A stretch of 13,208 nt of DNA from an uncultured Clostridia bacterium (GTDB taxonomy: Bacteria; Bacillota; Clostridia; Oscillospirales; CAG-272), in assembly GCA_947624945.1 (NCBI GenBank), contig CANQMJ010000064.1:1-13208 (forward strand), read 5' to 3'. Positions 7,333 to 12,929 of the stretch are shown one piece after another (position 1 is the first letter of the stretch; the number at the start of each line of letters is the position of its first letter). The notes under the pieces are model-generated. The model had not been told where the DNA came from. It saw only the letters and a program-made list of their open reading frames with translations, and did not search any database. The position numbers were made by a program, and so were the translations under genes.

Positions 7333-7757
7333 TGGCTGAGCCCCTTTATCCAGTCCGTCACCGTCGGCAGATAGTATAGCTCGATTATCTCAAAAATGAA
7401 CACGAACAGTATCGCCGTCAGCGGGATCAGCAGCACCTTCGCCGCGCGCTTGCGCTTCGTGTCGGACTCTATGTACGCGGTCTTTTCCTCCGCCGACATC
7501 GAATTGTCGAGATCGGTGAGTTGCAGCGTCTTATTCGAGAATCCGCGCTGGAGTATCACGACGGCGAGCAGAAGCGCGCATCCGCACGCCATGTACGTCC
7601 ACATTATGACCGTGTACCATACGCCCGGCAGCTTGCCCTCGTCGACGAGCATGACGACGAGACGGTATACGGCGAACAAAACGAGTGTGACGGCTAACAG
7701 CGCCCAAAGCATGTTGAGCCGCTTTCCCGTTTTCGCGCCGTCCTTATCCTTTTTCAT
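7329..7757 (-). CDS. Small three-helix membrane protein, unknown function
   Basis: I do not recognise this 142-residue protein. It starts with a Lys-rich cytoplasmic segment (MKKDKDGAKTGKR) and has three hydrophobic stretches at about 14-37, 46-70 and 105-127. A charged loop of about 35 residues (71-104, with SMSAEEKTAYIESDTKRKR) separates the second and third. By the positive-inside rule the N-terminus and this loop should be cytoplasmic. No catalytic motif is visible. It starts three bases after the galK-like stop and overlaps walJ by four bases, so it is translated as part of that operon without a strong ribosome-binding site of its own. The position suggests an accessory role with WalJ at the membrane, but that is inference from context only. 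Confidence 0.85.
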   Translation of the reverse strand: MKKDKDGAKTGKRLNMLWALLAVTLVLFAVYRLVVMLVDEGKLPGVWYTVIMWTYMACGCALLLAVVILQRGFSNKTLQLTDLDNSMSAEEKTAYIESDTKRKRAAKVLLIPLTAILFVFIFEIIELYYLPTVTDWIKGLSQ

Positions 7758-7760
7758 CGC

Positions 7761-9056
7761 TCAGAATACGCGCACCGCGCCGAGCTCGCGTATGCGGAGC
7801 ACCATGCACGCGCCGTCGCCGAATACGGAGTCAAGCAGCCTGCGGTAGTCCTCGACATATTCGTTCGGCACGAACGCCTGAATAGTTCCGGCAAATCCGC
7901 CGCCGTGGACGCGCCATGCGCCGCGTTTATCCTCGAGATATGACTCAGATACTGCGAGCGCGACCGAGAGTCCCTGCTCGCTGACGTTCTTCGTCGTGTA
8001 TACGTTTTGCAGATATTTATAGCTCGAGTTGCCGGAGGCGAGTATGTAATGAAGGAATCCGTCAAGATCGTCGTTTTTCAGGCATGCGACTGTCTTTTCG
8101 ACTCTCTCGTCCTCCCTGATCTCGTGGTAGGCGCGCAGCCATGCTCTGTCCCCGCACTTCTCGCGCAGGACGCGCGCGCTCCCGATAATTTCGGGAAGTT
8201 CGACGGGACGGAGCACAGGCTGACCAAGCTCCGCGGCGACCGCCTTCATCTCCGCGGGGACTGATGCGTAATCCTCGTTGAGGTCGGCGTGGTTGCCGCC
8301 CGTCGCGGTGATGCAGAGAGAGTAGCCGTGCTTCGTGAGCGAGAAATCGAGTCCCTCCGCCTTCGGACGCGACGGGTCCATGAAATCTATCGTTATAAGT
8401 CCGCCCCACGCGCACGCCATCTGATCCATGAGTCCGCACGGCTTGCCGAAGAACACGTTCTCCGCGTACTGCGATATCGTGGAAATTTCGGTCGCGGTGA
8501 CCTTGCCGTCGTTGTAGAAATGGGACAGGATATTGCCCACCATGTCCTCGAATGCCGCCGACGACGACAGCCCCGAGCCGCCGAGCACGTCCGACGTCGT
8601 GTACGCGTCGTAGCCGCCGACAGCAAAGCCGTTCGCGCGGAAACCGTCGGCGACGCCGGCGATTATCGCGTCCGACTTGAAAAATCTGCTCTCATCCGGC
8701 GAGCGGTATTTCTTCGTGTCGACGACGTCCTCGGGGAACCCCGCGCTCTTGATGCGTATTACCGCGTCGTCGCGCTTAGATGCGACCGCGATGCAGTCGA
8801 GCGTTATCGACGCCGCGATGACGCAGCCGTGCTGGTGGTCGGTGTGGTTGCCCATGATCTCGCTGCGTCCCGGCACCGAGAACAGCGCAACGTCTCTGTC
8901 GACGCCGTAGTTCTCCTCAAACGCTTCGACCGCCTTGTACCAGCGCTCCCTCTGCACCCCTACCGCCGCGTCGTGAACGTCAAGCTCGCGAAGCGCCGCA
9001 AACTTCTCGTCAAGCCCGCCCCCCGCGATCATTTTCTTCAATTCCGATGTTTTCAT
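7761..9056 (-). CDS. galK: Galactokinase-like GHMP kinase with altered sugar motif
   Basis: GHMP-family sugar kinases of the galactokinase type convert galactose to galactose 1-phosphate with ATP. This 431-residue protein has the three motifs in order: PGRSEIMGNHTDHQHG (62-77), the ATP loop GGSGLSSSAA (159-168) and HGGGFAG (384-390), plus CGLMDQ with the expected catalytic Asp211. In standard galactokinases the first motif reads GEHTDYN; here it is GNHTDHQ, so the Glu that contacts the sugar is Asn70. The residues are also somewhat longer at the N-terminus than the family average. The substrate may therefore differ from galactose. The start is ATG at 9056 with GGAG nine bases upstream; the open frame up to 9122 is repeat sequence. 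No galT, galE or galM lies nearby. The gene leads a likely operon with the membrane protein and walJ. Confidence 0.88.
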   Translation of the reverse strand: MKTSELKKMIAGGGLDEKFAALRELDVHDAAVGVQRERWYKAVEAFEENYGVDRDVALFSVPGRSEIMGNHTDHQHGCVIAASITLDCIAVASKRDDAVIRIKSAGFPEDVVDTKKYRSPDESRFFKSDAIIAGVADGFRANGFAVGGYDAYTTSDVLGGSGLSSSAAFEDMVGNILSHFYNDGKVTATEISTISQYAENVFFGKPCGLMDQMACAWGGLITIDFMDPSRPKAEGLDFSLTKHGYSLCITATGGNHADLNEDYASVPAEMKAVAAELGQPVLRPVELPEIIGSARVLREKCGDRAWLRAYHEIREDERVEKTVACLKNDDLDGFLHYILASGNSSYKYLQNVYTTKNVSEQGLSVALAVSESYLEDKRGAWRVHGGGFAGTIQAFVPNEYVEDYRRLLDSVFGDGACMVLRIRELGAVRVF

Positions 9057-9076
9057 GATATTAAACTCCTTTTTTT

Positions 9077-9136
9077 CGCGAGACAAACTTTTTGACAAAA
9101 GTTTTTCTCGCGCTCTTTTCAAAAACTTTTATTACT
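9077..9136. repeat. Hairpin repeat with tail, in the galK leader
   Basis: The outer stem CGCGAGA (9077-9083) pairs with TCTCGCG (9106-9112) and the inner AAACTTTT with AAAAGTTT, with a small unpaired interior position. On the + strand it is followed by CTCTTTTCAAAAACTTTTAT, the same tail type as at 1464 and 4494. The outer stem is quite unlike the GGGGGAA stem of the other members, yet still pairs. It lies directly upstream of the galK ribosome-binding site (20 bases before the ATG). Confidence 0.75.
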
Positions 9137-9221
9137 GTTTTTCACCTTAGATAAGTGCAAACAGCTTGCGATGCACTAAACTTAGAGAGAAGCAGCAATA
9201 AAAATCTTTGATTTAACGGAA

Positions 9222-9265
9222 CGTGCCGCCGGTCGATATGCGGTGTGGAGCACCGCCGGCGCACG
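9222..9265. other. Bulged G/C-rich hairpin in the ymdB-galK gap
   Basis: CGTG (9222-9225) and CGCCGG (9227-9232) pair with CCGGCG (9256-9261) and CACG (9262-9265), with C9226 unpaired. Above this, after an eight-base one-sided bulge (9233-9240), CGGTG pairs with CACCG around the loop TGGAG. The element is more than an isolated inverted repeat and could be the body of a structured leader or a decayed mobile element end. No T-run follows directly on either strand. Function unknown. Confidence 0.5.
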
Positions 9266-9320
9266 ACGGAGCGACGCACCCGGCCCATAAAAAATACGTC
9301 CGGGAAAGTTCTTGAAGATC

Positions 9321-9352
9321 CTTAAGGAACTTCTTTCAAGAAGTTCCTTAAG
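9321..9352. repeat. Perfect 14-bp hairpin downstream of ymdB
   Basis: CTTAAGGAACTTCT (9321-9334) pairs exactly with 9339-9352 around the loop TTCA. AAAGTTCTTGAAG precedes it at 9306-9318, the reverse of the TTCAAGAACTTT tail seen at 1640 and 2529, so this is probably another member of the hairpin family in inverted orientation. It is 32 bases downstream of the ymdB stop and might protect that transcript end. Confidence 0.75.
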
Positions 9353-9353
9353 A

Positions 9354-9412
9354 GGGGTCCGGGGCAGAGCCCCGAGATCAAGCATTAAGCGGGGTCCGGG
9401 GCAGCGCCCCGA
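9354..9412. repeat. Two copies of a 22-bp GGGGTCCGGGGC element
   Basis: GGGGTCCGGGGCAGAGCCCCGA (two parts: GGGGTCC, then GGGGCAGAGCCCCGA) lies at 9354-9375, and the same with AGC for AGA at 9391-9412. Each has a small GGGGC/GCCCC hairpin, and the copies start 37 bases apart. The second copy overlaps the 3' end of ymdB and encodes its last residues. Confidence 0.8.
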
Positions 9413-10233
9413 ACACGCTTTACTTCCACGCACTTCAAATCACCGTCAAGCGTGAAAAGCACGGCGTCGAGGACGGTCTTGCCGTCGGCGACCTCAAATT
9501 TGACGTGCTTTTTGTCCTTCGAGAACGCGAGGATGTTTTCGGCGCGGATGCCGAGAACGCCGTCGCGGGGGCCCGTCATGCCGAGATCGGTCACATATCC
9601 CGTGCCGTTCGGCAAAACGCACGCGTCCGACGTCGGTATGTGCGTGTGCGTGCCCCACACAGCCGCGACGCCGAATCCGCCGCCGTCCAGCCACCGCGCA
9701 AAACAGAGCTTCTCGCCCGTCGCCTCCGCGTGTATGTCGACTACTGCGGCGTCGTAACGTCCGCGCATGTGCGAGAGCACACGTTCCGCCGTCTCATACA
9801 GCCCCGACAGCGCATGTGACGGCATATCATCGCCGCCCGCCGTCTCCTTGCTCATGTAGACGACGCCCGATATATTCAGTACAAGTATGCGCCTGCCGCA
9901 TACGTCAACGACCGTATGACCGACTCCGGGGTCGCCGTCGGGATAGTTGGCGGGGCGAAGCACGTTCGCCGCCGAACCGAGCAGCTCTGCGGCGTCGCGC
10001 TCGCGGTCCCAGATGTGATTGCCCGTCGTTATCACGTCCGCGCCGGCGGAGAATATCTCACGCGCCAGCGGCGTCGTAAGTCCGCGTCCGCCCGCCGCGT
10101 TCTCGCCGTTCACCACGACGAGGTCGGGCGAATACTTTTTCTTTACCGCAGAAAGGATGAACGAAAGATCGTGTACGGCGCGCTCGCCGACGACGTCGCC
10201 TACCGCGAGTATTTTTACATCGCCCGAACTCAC
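9385..10233 (-). CDS. ymdB: YmdB-family metallophosphoesterase
   Basis: YmdB of Bacillus is a metal-dependent phosphodiesterase active on 2',3'-cyclic nucleotides that influences biofilm and motility gene choice. The 282-residue protein has the binuclear-metal motifs in order: GDVVGERA near residue 12, VNGENAAGGRGLT, TTGNHIWD, DIHAEATGEK and WGTHTHIPTSD. The start is GTG at 10233 (V/M-SSGDVKILAVGD), chosen because AAAGGAG lies nine bases upstream and no ATG is available near. It follows rny by 116 bases, the conserved rny-ymdB order. The C-terminal residues RGAAPDPA and the stop come from a GGGGTCCGGGGC repeat copy, so the natural tail has been replaced or extended; the catalytic domain is intact. 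The family call is secure, the physiological substrate less so. Confidence 0.93.
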   Translation of the reverse strand: MSSGDVKILAVGDVVGERAVHDLSFILSAVKKKYSPDLVVVNGENAAGGRGLTTPLAREIFSAGADVITTGNHIWDRERDAAELLGSAANVLRPANYPDGDPGVGHTVVDVCGRRILVLNISGVVYMSKETAGGDDMPSHALSGLYETAERVLSHMRGRYDAAVVDIHAEATGEKLCFARWLDGGGFGVAAVWGTHTHIPTSDACVLPNGTGYVTDLGMTGPRDGVLGIRAENILAFSKDKKHVKFEVADGKTVLDAVLFTLDGDLKCVEVKRVRGAAPDPA

Positions 10234-10300
10234 GATCGTCCGCTCCTTTCCGCTTTGAATAGTTACATTCCGTAAAGACCGCGCCGCCCGTCACTTGCTC

Positions 10301-10332
10301 GTTTGGGGGAGGAAAACGCTCCTCCCCCAAAC
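10301..10332. terminator. Strong 13-bp hairpin between rny and ymdB
   Basis: GTTTGGGGGAGGA (10301-10313) pairs exactly with 10320-10332, six-base loop. It starts 17 bases downstream of the rny stop on the - strand. No T-run follows, so partial termination or 3'-end protection between rny and ymdB is more likely than full termination. Confidence 0.6.
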
Positions 10333-10349
10333 TAAAACCGTGCGGTCGT

Positions 10350-11918
10350 TTATTTCGCGTAATCCACAGCCCTGCTCTCGCGTATCACGTTGACCTTTAT
10401 CTGTCCCGGATACTCGAGCTCGGACTCGATGCGCTTCACTATGTCGTGCGCCACGATCTTCATCTTGTCGTCGCTGATGACGTCCGGCTTCACGATTATG
10501 CGTATCTCGCGGCCCGCCTGTATCGCGAACGACTTTTCGACGCCCTCGAACTCGCTCGTTATCTCCTCTAACTTCGTCAGACGCTTGATGTAGTTTTCGA
10601 GATTCTCGCGTCTCGCGCCCGGACGCGCCGCCGATATAGCGTCGGCAGCCTGCACGATGAGCGCTATCATCGTCTTCGGCTCCACGTCGCCGTGGTGAGC
10701 CTCGATCGCGTGTATGATGTCCTTGTTCTCGCGGTACTTCTTCGCGACCTCGACGCCGAGCTGGATGTGAGAACCCTCCGCCTCCTGCGTCAGTGCCTTG
10801 CCTATGTCATGCAAAAGGCCCGCGCGGCGCGCCATAGCCGGGTCCGCGCCGAGCTCGTCGGCGAGGATACCGGACAAAAGCGATACCTCGATGGAATGAA
10901 GGAGCACGTTCTGGCCGTAGCTAGTGCGGTACTTGAGTCTGCCGAGCAGCTTGATGAGCTCGGGATTGAGTCCGTGAACGCCCGTGTCGAACGTCGCGCG
11001 CTCGCCGGCCTGACGTATTGAGTTGTCGACCTCCTTGCGCGCTTTTTCGACCGTCTCCTCGATACGCGTCGGATGAATTCTTCCGTCCGATATGAGTTTT
11101 TCGATGGCGATCCTCGCGACCTCGCGGCGCACGGGGTCAAAGCTCGAAAGCGTGATCGCCTCGGGAGTGTCGTCAATTATAAGATCGACGCCTGTCAGCG
11201 TCTCTATCGTGCGGATGTTTCGTCCCTCTCTGCCTATGATGCGTCCTTTCATTTCATCGTTAGGCAGCGTCACCGTCGACACCGTCACCTCCGAGACGTG
11301 ATCGGCGGCGCAGCGCTGGATCGCGAGCGAAAGTATATCTTTCGCCTTCTCGTCCGCGCCCTCCTTGAAGCGGCGCTCGTATTCGTCGAGCTTCATCGCC
11401 GTTTCGTGCTGCAGTTCGGATTCGAGCGATTCGAGCAGCTCGGACTTGGCCTGATCGACCGTCATGCCCGATATGCGCTCGAGCGCTTCGCGCTGTTCCG
11501 CCAGCGCGCGCTTCATATTCTCGCTCTGTTCTTCGATCTCGTGCAGCTTTTTGTTGAGATTTTCGTTTGTTTTGTCGGCGGCGTCGATCTTTCTGTCGAG
11601 CGTCTCCTCTTTTTTTGCAATCCTGTTTTCGGTATTTGTTATTTCGCGGCGGCGGTCCTTTATCTCGCGGTCCGCGTCGTTCTTCTGCTTAAGGATCTCT
11701 TCCTTAGCTTCGACGAGCATTTCCTTCCGCTTTGCCTCGGACTGCTTTATCGCGTCGTTGTAGATGCGTTTAGCTTCTTCCTCGGCGGAACCGATCGCTG
11801 ATTCGGCTTCGCGCTTTCTCTTGTTGTAGCCGTTCTTACTGCCGACGATAAACAAGACGACGCCGGCAACGAGCGCGGCGGCGGCTGCCGTTACTATGTA
11901 CCAAATGATGTCTCCCAC
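10350..11918 (-). CDS. rny: Ribonuclease Y
   Basis: RNase Y is the membrane-tethered endoribonuclease that starts bulk mRNA decay in many Firmicutes. The 522-residue protein has the full architecture: one N-terminal membrane helix (about 4-26), a long charged coiled coil (about 30-185), a KH RNA-binding domain with the GxxG loop as GREG (229-232), and an HD phosphohydrolase domain with LLHDIGKA (His370-Asp371) and the nearby His341. Start choice: GTG at 11918 has GGAGG nine bases upstream and gives the usual short N-terminus (MGDIIWYIV). The frame stays open to a TTG at 11942, but that would place the ribosome-binding site inside the gene. A sigma-A-like promoter lies about 150-175 bases upstream, leaving a long leader with a hairpin. 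ymdB follows. Confidence 0.97.
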   Translation of the reverse strand: MGDIIWYIVTAAAAALVAGVVLFIVGSKNGYNKRKREAESAIGSAEEEAKRIYNDAIKQSEAKRKEMLVEAKEEILKQKNDADREIKDRRREITNTENRIAKKEETLDRKIDAADKTNENLNKKLHEIEEQSENMKRALAEQREALERISGMTVDQAKSELLESLESELQHETAMKLDEYERRFKEGADEKAKDILSLAIQRCAADHVSEVTVSTVTLPNDEMKGRIIGREGRNIRTIETLTGVDLIIDDTPEAITLSSFDPVRREVARIAIEKLISDGRIHPTRIEETVEKARKEVDNSIRQAGERATFDTGVHGLNPELIKLLGRLKYRTSYGQNVLLHSIEVSLLSGILADELGADPAMARRAGLLHDIGKALTQEAEGSHIQLGVEVAKKYRENKDIIHAIEAHHGDVEPKTMIALIVQAADAISAARPGARRENLENYIKRLTKLEEITSEFEGVEKSFAIQAGREIRIIVKPDVISDDKMKIVAHDIVKRIESELEYPGQIKVNVIRESRAVDYAK

Positions 11919-11982
11919 CTGATTGCACCTCCGTTTCCCCAAAATTTGTAAAAAGCAATTATGCAGTATTAGATATCGGTAT

Positions 11983-12002
11983 CCGGCACGGATGCGCGCC
12001 GG
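11983..12002 (-). promoter_or_regulatory. Hairpin in the rny 5' leader
   Basis: CCGGCACG pairs with CGCGCCGG (eight pairs, one of them G-U in the - strand RNA) around a four-base loop. It lies 65-84 bases upstream of the rny GTG, within the predicted leader. RNase Y could act on its own leader, but this is inference. Confidence 0.5.
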
Positions 12003-12064
12003 TACAGTTTATGACAGGGGCGCCGTTATAATACCCCGTTTTATCTACATCGCATATCTATCCT

Positions 12065-12094
12065 ATTGTATACTAAAAGTGGGGACGCTGTCAA
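12065..12094 (-). promoter_or_regulatory. Sigma-A-type promoter of rny
   Basis: On the - strand TTGACA (12094-12089) is followed 16 bases later by TATACA (12072-12067), or 18 bases later by TACAAT (12070-12065). The -35 is a perfect consensus. Transcription would begin near 12058, giving a leader of about 140 bases before the rny GTG. Confidence 0.7.
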
Positions 12095-12122
12095 GTGGAA
12101 CTTTATAAAAATGAACGAAAAT

Positions 12123-12167
12123 GGCGCGAACGGGGCGCGCAGTCACCTTTTTTCGCCCCCGTGCGCC
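12123..12167 (-). terminator. Second terminator-like hairpin downstream of pduL
   Basis: GGCGC (12123-12127) pairs with GCGCC (12163-12167), and CGGGGCG (12131-12137) with CG-CCCC-G (12154-12161, one extra C). On the - strand it is followed by ATTTTCGTTCATTTTT, a broken T-rich tract. With the hairpin at 12180-12204 it would insulate rny from pduL transcription. Confidence 0.55.
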
Positions 12168-12179
12168 TGTAAAACGCCG

Positions 12180-12204
12180 AAACAGGGGGTGCCGCCCCCT
12201 GTTT
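12180..12204 (-). terminator. Terminator-like hairpin 18 bases after the pduL stop
   Basis: AAACAGGGGG (12180-12189) pairs exactly with CCCCCTGTTT (12195-12204), five-base loop. On the - strand the stem ends in CCCCCTGTTT, followed by CGGCGTTTT; the T-tract is short and interrupted, so its strength is uncertain. Confidence 0.6.
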
Positions 12205-12221
12205 TGCGTATTATCGACCGT

Positions 12222-12797
12222 TCAGTCTACGATCTCGCCGTAGCACTCGCCGAACGCGCACGCCGCGTTCGACTCGTCGGTGTCGATGTGCATCGCGAGC
12301 GCGTATGTCGGGCTCACGCGGCAGATGACGTCGTCGAATATGAGGCTGCGTCCGTCGCTTGTGATCTTGACCTTGACGATATCCTTGTCCTTGACTCCGT
12401 ACGCTTCAGCGTCCTCGGGAGTAAAGTGAATATGGCGCTTCGCCGCGATGACGCCCTCGGATATTTCGATCTCACCGCACGGTCCGACGAGCTTGCACGC
12501 GCCGCTGCCCGCGATATCGCCGCTCTCGCGCACGGGAGCCGTCACGCCGAGCGTTCTCGCGTCCGTGAGCGATACCTCGACCTGCGTCGCTTTGCGCGCC
12601 GGCCCGAGTATGCTGACTCTCTCTATCGACTTCTTCGGTCCCACGACCGTGACCTTTTCCTCGCACGCGAACTGACCCGGCTGCGACAGCATCTTCTTCA
12701 CCGTCAGCTCATGTCCCTTGCCGAACAGTATCTCGATATGCTCGGGGGTGAGATGTACATGACGCGCGGATGTTTCAACAAGAACCTTCTTTTCCAT
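12222..12797 (-). CDS. pduL: PduL-type phosphate acyltransferase (phosphotransacylase)
   Basis: PduL-family enzymes interconvert acyl-CoA (propionyl- or acetyl-CoA) and acyl phosphate; with an acyl kinase this gives ATP. The protein has 191 residues in two tandem beta-barrel halves. Metal-binding His pairs are RHVHL (His13, His15) and RHIHF (His122, His124), and the C-terminal LAMHIDTDESNAA (His170) is a family hallmark; LSQPGQFA, LGPARKATQVE and PVRESGD are also typical. The start is ATG at 12797, with AAGGAG six bases upstream and a good promoter further up; the open frame reaching 13088 is incidental. There is no N-terminal extension of the sort that targets PduL into bacterial microcompartments, and no shell genes are nearby, so this is probably a cytosolic enzyme of acetate or propionate formation. 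Confidence 0.93.
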   Translation of the reverse strand: MEKKVLVETSARHVHLTPEHIEILFGKGHELTVKKMLSQPGQFACEEKVTVVGPKKSIERVSILGPARKATQVEVSLTDARTLGVTAPVRESGDIAGSGACKLVGPCGEIEISEGVIAAKRHIHFTPEDAEAYGVKDKDIVKVKITSDGRSLIFDDVICRVSPTYALAMHIDTDESNAACAFGECYGEIVD

Positions 12798-12815
12798 ATG
12801 TAACTCCTTGACTGT

Positions 12816-12869
12816 AATTTTATGTGCATTTATCTGCGACATCAGTATACCACATCCGCACATAAAATT
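12816..12869. promoter_or_regulatory. 12-bp inverted repeat bracketing the pduL promoter (candidate operator)
   Basis: AATTTTATGTGC (12816-12827) and GCACATAAAATT (12858-12869) are exact reverse complements, 42 bases centre to centre (about four helical turns). One arm covers the -35/spacer edge and the other lies just downstream of the predicted start of transcription. Because both arms cannot be in the pduL mRNA, a DNA-binding repressor site is more likely than an RNA hairpin. Confidence 0.55.
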
Positions 12870-12872
12870 CAA
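12844..12872 (-). promoter_or_regulatory. Sigma-A promoter of pduL
   Basis: On the - strand TTGAAT (12872-12867), a 17-base spacer and TATACT (12849-12844), with TG one base before the -10 (TGGTATACT, extended -10). The start of transcription would be near 12837, about 40 bases before the pduL ATG. The spacing and both boxes are near consensus. Confidence 0.75.
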
Positions 12873-12929
12873 GTGCGGGCGGGATAATAACAGTAAAAAG
12901 AAGAAATTTTTGACACGGAGCCATTTATT

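Larger units (their letters stand above)
9057..9384. other. Gap between ymdB and galK with several hairpins
   Basis: These 328 bases hold four structured parts: the hairpin repeat 9077-9112, a bulged G/C-rich hairpin 9222-9265, a 14-bp hairpin 9321-9352 and the first of two GGGGTCCGGGGC elements. The stretch 9113-9221 is A/T-rich and carries AGTGCA at 9158 region with TGCACT 12 bases on, but I see no convincing promoter for galK in either strand. A reading frame at 9182-9433 on the - strand runs through these repeats and is not credible as a gene. Confidence 0.7.
11919..12221. other. Region between pduL and rny: terminators, promoter and rny leader
   Basis: Reading along the - strand from pduL, this 303-base gap holds two strong hairpins (12205-12180 and 12167-12123), a T-rich stretch, a TTGACA promoter (12094-12065) and then a leader of about 140 bases with one clear hairpin (12002-11983). 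There is no gene in it. Confidence 0.75.

Noticed and set aside
8289..9095. 268-codon open frame on the + strand opposite galK
   Set aside because: Low-complexity Arg/Val-rich shadow of a gene with clear GHMP motifs on the other strand.
9182..9433. 83-codon frame on the - strand through the ymdB-galK gap
   Set aside because: It is made of repeats and hairpins and overlaps the ymdB 3' end; no ribosome-binding site or domain.
12909..12914. TTGACA as a -35 box for tepA
   Set aside because: It lies only 15 bases before the tepA ATG, so the -10 would fall within the coding region.
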